Below, piece by piece: positions 8,986 to 18,235 of a stretch of DNA of 46,437 nucleotides. Made by a program: the position numbers and the translations under genes. How positions within the stretch are numbered: position 1 is the first letter of the stretch; the number at the start of each line of letters is the position of its first letter. The notes below the pieces were generated by a model. That model saw nothing but the letters and a program-made list of their open reading frames with translations, was not told the origin of the DNA and ran no database searches. The stretch is taken from assembly GCA_964628455.1 (NCBI GenBank), contig CAZVPD010000008.1, forward strand, positions 1-46,437, given 5' to 3'. This DNA is from JAQVWU01 sp964628455 (GTDB lineage: Bacteria; Bacillota; Clostridia; Oscillospirales; CAG-272).

Positions 8986-10491
8986 ATGTCTAAAAAAGCA
9001 ACGTTAAGGATCGTCGCACTGCTTCTTCTCCTTGCGGTAAATTACGGTCTGCTGCCGTCCTGTTCGGACGGCGGCACAGCGAATGAAAACGCCGAAACAA
9101 CCATCGCAAGTGATTTTCAGGATTCGGAAACCGCCGATACCGGACGTCAGGGGGTTTCCGACGGACTGCCCGAAACCGATTTCGGTAAAGAACCGTTTAC
9201 AATCCTGGCTGAAACAAACGCAAACACAAAAATCTTCGAAAATTACTGGTATGTGGAATCCGACAGCGGCGACGTTATTGACAGCGCCGTTTATAACCGC
9301 GACCGGACCATCAACGAGAGATATAATATACAGATAAAATATGATTTCCGTGAAGCTGTTGCCGCCCATCTGACCGATACCGTCTCAGCCGGCGACGACG
9401 TCTACGATCTGGCGGCTTTTCATGTGATCAGCGCAGGACAGTCAACTCTTTCGGATATCTATATGAAATGGAACGGTATACCCCATGTGGATTTCAGCCG
9501 CGACTGGTGGTCTGACAGCACTACGGAAGATCTGACTTATAACGGCATCACGCTGATAGCGGTAGGGGACGCGTCGCTGTCTTCGATCTCTCAGACATAC
9601 TGTATGTTTTTCAATAAAAATCTGGCGGAAAACTACGGAATCACCGGAGTATACGACACCGTTCTCAGCGGCGGCTGGACCATCGATAAACTGGCGGAAT
9701 TATCAGCAGGTATTTATTCCGACCTGAATATGAACAACGAAAAAGACACGGAGGATCTCTACGGCTTTGTGACAAATCCGTACAGCAACAACCTTACCTA
9801 TTTCTGGGCATTCGGAAATAAAATATACACCCAAAATCCCGGCGGTGAAATGGAACTGACCTATATGACAGACAAACTGGTTTCGGTCATGGATAGGATC
9901 TACAGCTATATCTACGAAACCGAAGGGAGCATGACCACCCTGAAATATGATTCGCCTTACGGCGACAGCGCGCACGGTCTGGCGCGCGACCTGTTCGCCA
10001 ACAGTCAGGCGGTTTTTGCCAACGGCTTTTTCAATATGGCCGTCAATAATTTCCGCGACATGAAAGACGAATACGGCATCATCCCATATCCCAAATGGAA
10101 CGAAGAACAGAAAGAATATCTGACCATGTGCGACGGAAATTTCGAGGCGCTGATGGTCCCGAAGACCGTTCAAAACAAAGAAAAAACAGGCATTATCACC
10201 GAAGCGCTGAATGCCGAAAGCTGGCGCAGCGTGGTACCCGCCTTTTACGAAATAGCGCTGAAATACAAATATACCCGTGACGAAGAATCCATCGGAATGC
10301 TGGACCTGATCACCGCGGGACGCGTGTTCGATTTCGGTTTCGTATATGACGGGACCAGAGGCTGCTCCTTCATCATCCAAACCCTGATAACGCAGAAATC
10401 GAAAGACATCGCGTCGTATTATGCCAAAAACGAAAAATCGATCCTAAAGCAATACGATGCTATTTTTGAATATTTCAACAATTACGAATGA
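8986..10491 (+). CDS. Solute-binding lipoprotein, paralog 3
   Basis: A 501-residue lipoprotein with lipobox LPSC (Cys26). The family pattern is present but variant: LPETDFGKEPF, VIDSAVYNRD, a DWWSDS replacement of PWWN, CMFFNKNLAENYGI, GGWTIDKLAEL, DLNMNNEKDTEDLYG in place of the glycine-rich acidic loop, YGIIPYPKWNEEQ and MLDLI. An AGGAGGT site lies 7 nt before the ATG. The 20-nt spacing to the GH78 gene points to joint expression, so a rhamnose-containing oligosaccharide is the best guess for its ligand. No transport permease follows; the next gene is convergent. Confidence 0.85.
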   Translation: MSKKATLRIVALLLLLAVNYGLLPSCSDGGTANENAETTIASDFQDSETADTGRQGVSDGLPETDFGKEPFTILAETNANTKIFENYWYVESDSGDVIDSAVYNRDRTINERYNIQIKYDFREAVAAHLTDTVSAGDDVYDLAAFHVISAGQSTLSDIYMKWNGIPHVDFSRDWWSDSTTEDLTYNGITLIAVGDASLSSISQTYCMFFNKNLAENYGITGVYDTVLSGGWTIDKLAELSAGIYSDLNMNNEKDTEDLYGFVTNPYSNNLTYFWAFGNKIYTQNPGGEMELTYMTDKLVSVMDRIYSYIYETEGSMTTLKYDSPYGDSAHGLARDLFANSQAVFANGFFNMAVNNFRDMKDEYGIIPYPKWNEEQKEYLTMCDGNFEALMVPKTVQNKEKTGIITEALNAESWRSVVPAFYEIALKYKYTRDEESIGMLDLITAGRVFDFGFVYDGTRGCSFIIQTLITQKSKDIASYYAKNEKSILKQYDAIFEYFNNYE

Positions 10492-10612
10492 TAAGAAAAC
10501 AATAAAATAAAGTTTTCCGGTATACAGTAACCGGCAACATCAAAAATATGCCTATCTCCAAAGCAAGAGACTTATACCGGACAAAAAGCCGGAAAGGACA
10601 CATATGGCATTA

Positions 10613-11335
10613 TTATTGTTTTATTCCGTATCTCAGAACTTTTTCAGGGCATCCGTCAACACACCTGCCGCATAATATGCAATCCGAAGTTTTTATATAC
10701 TCGTCTTTAACGGCAGAACAGACGTCAATGCTCATCGGACATTTTCCGATGCAGACGCCGCACGCGACACACTTCCGGCCGTCGGCAATGATCCTGAGCC
10801 GGGGCGTTTTAAGCAGTCTTCCGATATGATAGCCGGCGGTCAAGAACGGCGACATCCAGCAGATGCTGTGGCAGGCGCCGCGCTTGCCCAAAACCAGCGT
10901 GAGTACGGCAAATACCGCGAGAACCGTGTAATAAATGATATATTTAAACGGTTCATCCACCGAAACACCGCTCTCGGTCAGGCGCAGGGGGTCGATGCCC
11001 TTTATCCCCCCTGCCATGACAAACATCAGGACAACCAATCCTGCCCAAACAGCAAAAACCGAATAACGGACTATCCTCAGCTTTTTCACATACACGTTTC
11101 TGCCGTTTACCATCGCGGCATATTCGCTTAATCCGGCCATGGGACACAGCCAGGCGCACCAGGTGCGACCGAAAAACAATCCCGAGACAAACAGGGAAAA
11201 AAACAGCAGCATGCTTCCGGAAAGCACTCCTGCCATTGCCCCGTCAAGCGACACATAAGGCGACATAAAATTAAGCGTTACGGGAAACAACATAAGCGAA
11301 CAGAAAACAATCACTCTTCTGACTTTCTGCCTCAT
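10613..11335 (-). CDS. Membrane polyferredoxin, NapH/CcoG-like 4Fe-4S protein
   Basis: A 240-residue membrane protein with about four transmembrane helices and two iron-sulfur regions. The membrane part carries two paired-cysteine motifs, RTWCAWLCP (Cys60, Cys64) and GACHSIC (Cys155, Cys159), as in NapH, NosR and related electron-transfer proteins. The C-terminus has two ferredoxin clusters, with cysteines 189, 192, 195, 199 and 219, 222, 225, 229. Such proteins carry electrons at the membrane, but the partner cannot be read here. It is convergent with binding-protein paralog 3 and shows no operon partner. A DUF362 protein in the same window is a possible functional associate, which is inference. 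Confidence 0.85.
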   Translation of the reverse strand: MRQKVRRVIVFCSLMLFPVTLNFMSPYVSLDGAMAGVLSGSMLLFFSLFVSGLFFGRTWCAWLCPMAGLSEYAAMVNGRNVYVKKLRIVRYSVFAVWAGLVVLMFVMAGGIKGIDPLRLTESGVSVDEPFKYIIYYTVLAVFAVLTLVLGKRGACHSICWMSPFLTAGYHIGRLLKTPRLRIIADGRKCVACGVCIGKCPMSIDVCSAVKDEYIKTSDCILCGRCVDGCPEKVLRYGIKQ

Positions 11336-11448
11336 AGTCCCTGCCTTTCAAAGAAACACTCATATCAAAGCGGCCAGCGTAATCATAAATCAAAAAATTC
11401 GGCTTATCATAAACTCCGCGTTCCCGATACCGGCCGGACCGGATACCG

Positions 11449-11739
11449 TCATTCCGGTTTTTCACCAAGATCCAGATCCCAGCGCTCCTCGGTCCGCACA
11501 ACCCCCCAGAGCATACGTTCCGACGCTTCGGGCATCACGAAGCCGAAGGAGCGGTACAGTTTTCTGGCGCCCGCCATCGTACTCACGGTCCATAAAAACA
11601 CATGCCGGAACCCGGTTTCTTTACAGAAACCGACAGCGGTCCCGATCAGCATTTTGCCGATCCCGAACCCGCGCATTTCGGGTTCCAGCAAAAACCATCT
11701 TAGCTGAGCGCCGGCAGCTTTCGGCAGCCGAAGTGGCAA
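11449..11739 (-). pseudogene. GNAT acetyltransferase, C-terminal part (copy 1)
   Basis: The frame encodes the C-terminal half of a GNAT N-acetyltransferase: QLRWFLLEPEMRG, the acetyl-CoA loop FGIGKML, a KETGFRHVFLWT strand and a RKLYRSFGF tail. The N-terminal half is missing. At about 11690-11715 the sequence changes into a plus-strand fragment of another gene, so the first residues after the TTG at 11739 are probably not native. A 51-bp block (11587-11637) is repeated exactly at 11911-11961 in copy 2, next to the scaffold gap. This may be an assembly chimera rather than a true pseudogene. Confidence 0.6.
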
Positions 11740-11900
11740 AGAGAAGCCGACGGATTACGGAACATCTTTTAGCGGATCCGCTTTACCAAAAAGCACGGGT
11801 GCTTATGGCTTATGCTCCCTGTAATAATGAAGTGGATCTTTGCCAGTTGATTCAGACCGCTCTTGCGGAAGGCAAACAGGTGGCGCTGCCGTTAAGCCTA
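11694..11900 (+). pseudogene. 5-formyltetrahydrofolate cyclo-ligase N-terminal fragment
   Basis: Reading from about 11694 to the gap gives TILAERRQLSAAEVAKRS, then SRRITEHLLADPLYQKA, RVLMAYAPCNNEVD and GKQVALPLSL. This is the N-terminal pattern of 5-formyltetrahydrofolate cyclo-ligase, which converts 5-formyl-THF to 5,10-methenyl-THF using ATP. The real start codon is absent, and the fragment begins inside the GNAT copy on the other strand and runs into the N stretch. It therefore looks like a misplaced contig end or a recombination scar. Confidence 0.55.
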
Positions 11901-11910
11901 NNNNNNNNNN
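11901..11910. other. Scaffold gap (ten N)
   Basis: Ten undetermined bases join two contigs. Immediately right of the gap begins a 51-bp block identical to 11587-11637, so the true distance and order across it are unknown. Confidence 1.
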
Positions 11911-12279
11911 GGTCCATAAAAACACATGCCGGAACCCGGTTTCTTTACAGAAACCGACAGCAGCGGCGATAAGCCTTCCGCCGATTCCCAACCCGCGCAT
12001 TTCGGGTTCCACCAGAAACCATCTGAGCTGCGCGATCTTTTCGCCGGCACGGACAATCGCAATCATTCCGATCCGCCTGCCCTGCGCTTCCGCGACCCAA
12101 AGATTTTCCCTTCCGGGATCCGCCATCCTACCGAAGCGCCCGACAGGTTCCGCAACATAAGCGCGAAAGGTTTCGTCAAAACCATGTTCGGTATGATAGA
12201 GTTCGAAATGGCGGTCAACGACCCAGTCAAGGTCTTCGGGACGATAACTTCTTATTATAACCTGATCCGATCCCGGCAC
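11911..12279 (-). CDS. GNAT acetyltransferase, C-terminus lost in gap (copy 2)
   Basis: This frame gives the N-terminal and central parts of a GNAT acetyltransferase: IIRSYRPEDLDWVVDRH near the start, WVAEAQGRRIGMIAIV, then QLRWFLVEPEMRGLGIGG (acetyl-CoA binding) and KETGFRHVFLWT at the gap. The GTG at 12279 is preferred because AAAAGGGG lies 8 nt upstream; a GTG at 12288 is also in frame. Where it overlaps copy 1 the two proteins are similar but not identical, so they are paralogs or strain variants. The fusion of GNAT with a helix-turn-helix domain seen in some relatives is not present. The acceptor substrate is unknown. Confidence 0.7.
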
Positions 12280-12474
12280 CGCAAACACCCCTTTTTATAA
12301 ATTGTCATACAGAGAAATAAAAACCATTATATTATCACCTGAATACAATCTGTTTGTTATATCCGCATATTTCCGTGCTTTCGGTCACCGGCGGAAATAT
12401 GTTTTATTCAGCCGAATTTCGGAAACCGTTTACGGATCGGCAGCCGTAAATACCGCGAAAGGCAGGCGAGTCCG

Positions 12475-12909
12475 ACGGATTATAAAGAAATAAAACACAA
12501 ACTGCGGAATTTAAAAAAGCTGGAGATCTCCCTGCGTTTCGGCGGAAGGGAACAGCCGAATCAGACGCTCATCTGGGACAGTTTTTTCGACCTTCACGAC
12601 GGGAAAGCCGGCAAGGCAAAATACACACCGGAAGCACTCGCTTCCATGACACGGGAGGAATACAGAGCCTCAGCCGGCGAGTACCTGTCATTTTTATACA
12701 ATGCGATCTACAGCATAAACACGGCACGAGACTTAGCGGATACAGATCCGCAAACATTATTTAAAACGAGTCTGCCGAAAGACGCCGATGAAAAAGAAAT
12801 AAAGCGAAGATTTCGCGAACTCGCAAAAATATACCACCCCGACACCGGAGGGGACAGCGTAAAATTTACGGAACTGATGGAAGTATATAAAAAAACGCTG
12901 AAAAAATAA
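12475..12909 (+). CDS. J-domain protein with no standard start codon
   Basis: The frame encodes about 144 residues. An N-terminal region with DYKEIKHKLRNLKKLEISL and a LIWDSFFDL motif precedes a C-terminal J-like domain: ADEKEIKRRFRELAK and YHPDTGGD, with the HPD triad at about 121-123. J-domains stimulate DnaK-type chaperones; this short class is of unknown role. The only in-frame ATG (12646) would remove the conserved-looking N-terminus. The expected start is an ACG at 12475, about 8 nt after AAAGGCAGG. Either a rare start codon is used, or an ATG was lost by mutation or sequence error. A hairpin terminator follows at 13012. Confidence 0.6.
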   Translation, partial: TDYKEIKHKLRNLKKLEISLRFGGREQPNQTLIWDSFFDLHDGKAGKAKYTPEALASMTREEYRASAGEYLSFLYNAIYSINTARDLADTDPQTLFKTSLPKDADEKEIKRRFRELAKIYHPDTGGDSVKFTELMEVYKKTLKK

Positions 12910-13011
12910 CCGGAATATATAAATGCTAATAATCCGTCAGCATAATATGCAAACAGAAGCGGACGGCCTGCTTAATCACTGTCCAAACAGGCAAAAACGA
13001 AAAAATCATGT

Positions 13012-13048
13012 TTCAGTCCGGCTTTTTATTAAACCGGTCTGAATTTTT
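13012..13048 (+). terminator. Terminator after the J-domain gene
   Basis: A 10-bp stem with one mismatch (13012-13021 with 13034-13043) is followed by five T residues. It lies between convergent genes and may also serve the minus strand, where an A-rich left flank supplies T residues. Confidence 0.65.
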
Positions 13049-13126
13049 ATAAACTGATTATACCGCGAAAATCCCTGCGATATACTTTTTCGCTGACGAG
13101 ATATATACTGTATACGGATTTTCGTT

Positions 13127-15925
13127 TTAAGGCGACGGACTCGCATGAACCATGGATAAGCCGGATAAAGGATTGACAACAAAACTGTCATATTTCAACA
13201 TCTCCGCGAGTTGAAATTTTATATCAAACTCACCGACAGTTCCGGGAGTCAGTTCTTCAAAATCATAAATAACAGGCGCAGGCGGAGAAAAAGACGGGTC
13301 GGGCAACGGAATTCCCGATACCGACATACCGGAGACAATATGGCGCATCTGATAAATGCTTCTTGAAACCGCATCAACTTCGTCTGACGGAACTCCTGCT
13401 CCCGCTGAAGGGGAGGTAACAAGAAATGAAGATTTTATATCCGAAAATCCGACTAAAAGACGAAAATCCGGCGTTTTATAAATAATGTTCGGAACTTCGA
13501 CATCCTTATAAACCGTAACGGGAACACCCGAGGGACTTTTGATACTGACCGGCTTCTTTACCGTGACCACCGCGGGGATGCCCGGTTTTATTTCTTCCCA
13601 GCGCCAGCGATAGCATGCTTCGGTACTCGTTCCGGCACTGCTGCCGACCGCGGAGCCGAGAACAAGATCCGGCAAGTTTTCAGCCTGATACAGAAGGACT
13701 GGAAACGCAGCATCACGATAATATTCGAAGTGACCGGGATAACGGATATCCGCTGCGGGGAAATGAACGTATCCCAAATCTCTCGGCGGAAGAGCTCCCT
13801 GAACATAGCCGGCCGGCACTTCCCCGAGAGCCACATACAGGTCAGCCGTGCCGGTATACGGTTTGCTGCCCCCTTTGTTTACGGCAATGAGCTGAAGCGT
13901 CACATTATGCTGCATACCGACTGATTTACCGCTGTAATCCACAATAGGCACAATCCAGTCGAAGGAAAGACGATGTACCGATATATTATGGACGGTGACG
14001 GGTCCGCCGGCACCCGAAGGAACGGCCGTGCCGTAAATATAACCGCTTTCCGCAATCCGCCACTTAAGTTCGCAGTTCGGTTTTATGTCATAAGCGTTTC
14101 GGGAGATCAGGTTCAGACCTGTTTTTTTGAGCGTATAACTCAAGACATCTTTCACGGCATTGAAAACCGCTTTTTCCGTAACTTTAGATTTTATATCCGT
14201 CGAATAGACCGTGACAGGACCTTCATAATAAATTCGCGGCTTGACCGTAAATTCCACCGCGGCATTCGGGACATCCAGTTCAGTCAGGTCCCTGCCTGAC
14301 GGCGTTTCAAATTCAACGGTATCATTGAAAAAGTCGCCTTTAAGGCCGTCGGACCCCAAATACCTGTCATATATAAGAAAAGGATTGACGGCGGGAATCA
14401 AATCCGTTTGACCGGTACACCCCGGCGCTTTTATCACGACCGTATCTCCCTTCGAGACATCGATTCCGAAAGCTTTGAAATCAATCGAAGCACAGCCGGC
14501 GGAATCGGTCGTTACCGTTATTGTTTTTGTCGGATTCGGATTATTGCCGTCCTGCGGATCATTCAGGGAAGAATAATACCAGGCTTCCAGTTTCTGGTCC
14601 GCAAAAGGCAGCTTGTCGCTGAAAGGATCCGCATAGGGTTCCGCTGATCCGACCGGACGTCCGGTGAAGGCGGCAACATTTATCCGGTCCTGATAACTGC
14701 ACAGGCGGCTGAAATAAAAGATCACACGATCCTGCGGACGCATGGTCTTGCTGCGTTCTATAATCGGCACATGCTTTCTGATCAGCGTCATCCGTTCGTC
14801 CAGAACGGTGACAAAAGCATGAAGGACAAAATCAACACCGTAATTCAGGGTCGTTTCGGTAAAATCCGCATATGCATAGAATCCGAGACGAAGCTGAGCG
14901 TCAAAGACATCGACACCGAGGATCTCAAGCTGAATAAGGGGAGTAATATAAAAACCCGCATGAATATATCCCATCGGATCGCATTCAGCGCCGCTGAAAG
15001 AATCGAAATCCTTTTTTATATGGAATGAAGTGGGAATACCGAATTTCGTGTTTCCGTAAATGCTTGCCGTCGTTATGATCCCTTCCTCCGCTTTGACGGT
15101 CAGCGTTATATCGCCGTCAACGTCGAGCACCAGATAAATCCCGGCGCGTACGGCACCCAGTTTCGGTATCGGAAGATCAATGGCAAACACCGGGCAATAC
15201 ATCTCCCTCTCGATCTTGACATCGAGCATCGCTTTAAGGTCGATGAACTGAGCCGCGTCGACAAATCCGAATTCATACCCGCCCGACAACGAGTATTTGG
15301 CAACAATACCCGGACTGACACCGACCGCACCTTCCAGATGAAGTTTTATATCCGAAGAACCGTCGTCCGAAGCGAATGAAGAAAACGTGTAATCTCCGTT
15401 GAAACGGTATATTCCCGAATTCGATTTTTCGAAAATTTTATACATTTTCTGCATATCGGCCGAAGGAACATCGCCCTTCATGAGTTTTCCGGTGCCGGTT
15501 TTACCCGTAAGGATCTCGGCATATTCGGAAACCGATATTCTCCCGATGCCGTATTCGATAATATTGGCATCATTCGGCTGAATGACCTGACGCGGAATTG
15601 TAAATTCGCTGAATAAATCATACATGGAAGGCCGTGCGGTTATATATGTGCCGTCCGCGTTGACCCCGATTATCTTAAGACTTTTCCGTCCGTTTTCATC
15701 AACGATGATATCTCCGGCCGAAAGGGAAGTACCGGGAATTATAAGAGAATCACCGGCAACCGACACACCGGACATGTCGATGAATTTCACCCGTTTGCTG
15801 TATCTGTAGGAAACGTTTTCGACGGACGCGGGCGCGGTCAGCCGCGCCGCATTCGATTCAAAAGGCGGAATAACCATCGAAATCAGCATGATCACGCATA
15901 AAACCGACAACCATTTTTTTGCCAT
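13127..15925 (-). CDS. Large secreted protein of unknown function
   Basis: A 932-residue protein beginning with a clear signal peptide (MAKKWLSVLCVIMLISM, cleavage near residue 27, after SNA). The frame is open 40 codons further upstream, but a GGGAGGT site precedes the ATG at 15925. No lipobox, sortase motif or C-terminal membrane anchor is seen. The sequence is rich in beta-type repeats of Thr, Val, Gly and Pro. One stretch, GDSLIIPGTSLSAGDIIVDENG, resembles a short beta-propeller or Ig-like unit only loosely. The central part (about 200-420) has long amphipathic segments and the C-terminal third is proline-rich. I do not recognise a family. It is monocistronic from a promoter at 16037-16065. 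Confidence 0.8.
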   Translation of the reverse strand: MAKKWLSVLCVIMLISMVIPPFESNAARLTAPASVENVSYRYSKRVKFIDMSGVSVAGDSLIIPGTSLSAGDIIVDENGRKSLKIIGVNADGTYITARPSMYDLFSEFTIPRQVIQPNDANIIEYGIGRISVSEYAEILTGKTGTGKLMKGDVPSADMQKMYKIFEKSNSGIYRFNGDYTFSSFASDDGSSDIKLHLEGAVGVSPGIVAKYSLSGGYEFGFVDAAQFIDLKAMLDVKIEREMYCPVFAIDLPIPKLGAVRAGIYLVLDVDGDITLTVKAEEGIITTASIYGNTKFGIPTSFHIKKDFDSFSGAECDPMGYIHAGFYITPLIQLEILGVDVFDAQLRLGFYAYADFTETTLNYGVDFVLHAFVTVLDERMTLIRKHVPIIERSKTMRPQDRVIFYFSRLCSYQDRINVAAFTGRPVGSAEPYADPFSDKLPFADQKLEAWYYSSLNDPQDGNNPNPTKTITVTTDSAGCASIDFKAFGIDVSKGDTVVIKAPGCTGQTDLIPAVNPFLIYDRYLGSDGLKGDFFNDTVEFETPSGRDLTELDVPNAAVEFTVKPRIYYEGPVTVYSTDIKSKVTEKAVFNAVKDVLSYTLKKTGLNLISRNAYDIKPNCELKWRIAESGYIYGTAVPSGAGGPVTVHNISVHRLSFDWIVPIVDYSGKSVGMQHNVTLQLIAVNKGGSKPYTGTADLYVALGEVPAGYVQGALPPRDLGYVHFPAADIRYPGHFEYYRDAAFPVLLYQAENLPDLVLGSAVGSSAGTSTEACYRWRWEEIKPGIPAVVTVKKPVSIKSPSGVPVTVYKDVEVPNIIYKTPDFRLLVGFSDIKSSFLVTSPSAGAGVPSDEVDAVSRSIYQMRHIVSGMSVSGIPLPDPSFSPPAPVIYDFEELTPGTVGEFDIKFQLAEMLKYDSFVVNPLSGLSMVHASPSP

Positions 15926-16036
15926 CGCCCTTATACCTCCCGAATAAATAACGTTTTCATACTCCGGCATCTCATTGAAATCCGGAGATCTTTCAGACGG
16001 CGCCGCACCGTATTGCCGCAAACGTTTATAAAATGA

Positions 16037-16065
16037 ATTATACAACAGCCATGGGGAAAATTCAA
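16037..16065 (-). promoter_or_regulatory. Promoter of the 932-residue secreted protein gene
   Basis: On the minus strand TTGAAT and TATAAT are separated by 17 bp, giving a leader of about 105 nt to the start at 15925. Confidence 0.7.
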
Positions 16066-16531
16066 CAGTAATTAAAATATTTTTTTTTTATAAAAGAAGA
16101 TTTATCCGAATGATCGTTTTTGTTTAAATTAACGTGAGTTCGATGAGTGGAACTGTCAAGAAATGTGCAGTCATGAAACACCCTCCATCAGATTCGCGCG
16201 GCGCCGTCAGGCAGCCGGGTAAGATTCCGTCCGGGATGCCTATTCTATGTATGAATTCGAATCCCATGTCATAAACGCCGGAATCTATAAAATTTATACC
16301 GCAGGACTTGCCAAGAGGTTTTCCCATGGTGTATAATGAAAGCGGAGGAAGAATCGACGGCATGATTTCGATGAAGCAACTGCGGGAAACATGACGGAGA
16401 AAATCCTCCTTTTTTGATATGACGGTTTTGCGGTTATGACCATTTTATCATATTCGGACCGGATTTTCCTTTTTATTTCCGTTTCTTTATATCGAACTCA
16501 CATTTAATAATAGCAGCAACAGGAGGTTACC
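16066..16531. other. Gene-free stretch between divergent genes
   Basis: No convincing gene is seen here. Short frames on both strands around 16190-16360 lack ribosome binding sites, and a plus-strand frame ending at about 16345 (MYEFESHVINAGIYKIY) could be a gene remnant. The end of the stretch holds the AGGAGGTT site of the GH29 gene; its promoter is not obvious. Confidence 0.5.
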
Positions 16532-17929
16532 ATGTATCTCAATTATCAGACCGACCGTGAGCCGGTGAAATGCCATCCTTCGCCCAGACAGTTGGCTGTC
16601 GAGCAGATGGAATTTTACGCATTCGCACATTTCACGGTCAACACCTTCACAAACAAGGAATGGGGGGACGGAACAGAGGACGAAGCCGTTTTCAACCCCA
16701 CCGACTTTGAAGCCGGCCAGTGGGCGGACGCTCTCAGAAGTGCCGGTGCCAAAGGGCTCATCCTCACCTGCAAGCATCACGACGGCTTCTGTCTCTGGCC
16801 GACCGAAACCACCGAACACTGTGTCCGAAACAGTCCGTTCAGGGACGGAAAGGGCGACGTTGTGCGGGAAGTCAGCGATGCCTGCCGCAGAGGAGGACTG
16901 AAATTCGGCGTTTATCTCTCTCCGTGGGACAGAAATGCTCCCGTTTACGGCGAAGGCAAACCCTATGACGATTTCTTCTGCCGCCAGCTCACCGAACTCT
17001 GCACCCGTTACGGGGAACTGTTCTCCGTATGGTTTGACGGAGCCTGCGGAGAAGGTCCGAACGGCAAACGTCAGGCATACGACTGGAACCGTTATTATAC
17101 CCTCATCCGTAAGCTTCAGCCGGACGCTGCCATTTCCATCTGCGGACCCGATATCCGCTGGTGCGGCAACGAAGCGGGCAATACCCGTGAAAGCGAATGG
17201 TCGGTTCTCCCCACCGGATTTGTCCCTTCCGTTGAAGCGGCGGAACGCCGGAAGAAGCTCTCCGAAACCGGACATGACCTCGGCAGCCGTGCTGTCATTG
17301 AAGGGGCAACGGGATTTGCGTGGAGCCCGTCGGAAACCGATACGTCCATCCGTCCGGGCTGGTTTTATCACGCTTCCGAGGACGAATGTGTCCACTCCGC
17401 CGAAACGCTCATCGACATCTGGTACCGCACCGTCGGCGGAAATTCTCTCCTTCTGCTGAACATTCCGCCGGACACCCGCGGACGTTTCCATGAAACCGAC
17501 ATACAGCGTCTGCGTGACATGGGGGACTATATCCGCCGCACCTTCGCCGTGAATCTTGCGGAATCCGCGGAAATCACTGCCGACCTTGACGACGGCTATC
17601 ATTCAGCCGAAAATGTCCGTACCGATTCCTACGACAGCTATTATAAACCCTTTGACGGAGACAATGCCGTCACACTCACTTTCCGTCTGGACGGGGAACA
17701 TAAGGTCACTCACGTGGTCGTGAAGGAGCATATTCCCATGAGCCAGCGTGTCGAGCGGTATACCGTGGAAGCGAAACTGCCCGGCGGTTCATATAAAACC
17801 GTTGCTTCCGGCACGACCATCGGACGCAAAAAGATCGCACATTTTGCACCCATCCCGACCTCCGAAGTCCGTGTCCGCATTGAGGACTCCCGCGTCTGTC
17901 CCATTCTTTCATTCGTCGGCATATATTAA
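16532..17929 (+). CDS. Alpha-L-fucosidase, glycoside hydrolase family 29
   Basis: A 465-residue protein with the GH29 barrel: FAHFTVNTFTNKEWGDG, WADALRSAGAKGLILTCKHH (substrate-contact His pair), FGVYLSPWDR and the nucleophile in SVWFDGACGEG (Asp169). The family releases alpha-linked fucose by retention. The C-terminal 100 residues form a probable beta-sandwich, as in the GH29-B type that accepts alpha-1,3/4-fucosides; the subtype is inference. AGGAGGTT lies just before the ATG. There is no signal peptide, so action on imported oligosaccharides is likely. An SGNH hydrolase gene began 70 nt downstream before it was broken by an insertion, suggesting joint removal of fucose and acyl groups. Confidence 0.9.
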   Translation: MYLNYQTDREPVKCHPSPRQLAVEQMEFYAFAHFTVNTFTNKEWGDGTEDEAVFNPTDFEAGQWADALRSAGAKGLILTCKHHDGFCLWPTETTEHCVRNSPFRDGKGDVVREVSDACRRGGLKFGVYLSPWDRNAPVYGEGKPYDDFFCRQLTELCTRYGELFSVWFDGACGEGPNGKRQAYDWNRYYTLIRKLQPDAAISICGPDIRWCGNEAGNTRESEWSVLPTGFVPSVEAAERRKKLSETGHDLGSRAVIEGATGFAWSPSETDTSIRPGWFYHASEDECVHSAETLIDIWYRTVGGNSLLLLNIPPDTRGRFHETDIQRLRDMGDYIRRTFAVNLAESAEITADLDDGYHSAENVRTDSYDSYYKPFDGDNAVTLTFRLDGEHKVTHVVVKEHIPMSQRVERYTVEAKLPGGSYKTVASGTTIGRKKIAHFAPIPTSEVRVRIEDSRVCPILSFVGIY

Positions 17930-17999
17930 ACTATTAAATAAATGAAGAGTTTTGCTTCGATCAGACTGTATTTTTTTACAGGAAGGAGACAAGAAACAT

Positions 18000-18204
18000 A
18001 TGAAAATTCTGTATATCGGAAACAGTATCACCCTGCATTCACCTGCTCCCGACATCGGCTGGCACGGCTGTTACGGCATGGCGGCAAGCTGTGAGGAAAA
18101 CGACTACCTGCATGTCCTGAACCGTAAATTAGAGGATACCGGAAAAACGGTCGTCTGGAAATGCAGAAACGCCGCAGATTATGAGGGGGATGCGGACAAA
18201 AACC
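18000..18204 (+). pseudogene. SGNH/GDSL hydrolase, N-terminal fragment cut by IS3 element
   Basis: From the ATG at 18000, with AGGAAGGAG upstream, the frame gives KILYIGNSITLHSPAPDIGW and GWHGCYGMAASCEENDYLHV, the block I Gly-Asn-Ser pattern of SGNH hydrolases with the nucleophile Ser. These enzymes remove acetyl or other acyl groups from glycans. The similarity stops near NAADYEGDADK, where the insertion begins. The frame then runs into element sequence and ends at 18266. The remainder of the gene, with the Asp-His pair, is not seen beyond the element, so the insertion was accompanied by loss or rearrangement. Confidence 0.75.
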
Positions 18205-18235
18205 TGGACCAAAATAAAGGAACGGGAGAATATTT

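Noticed and set aside
16487..17602. A 371-residue minus-strand frame opposite the GH29 gene
   Set aside because: It overlaps the clear fucosidase and lacks a ribosome binding site or recognisable domain.
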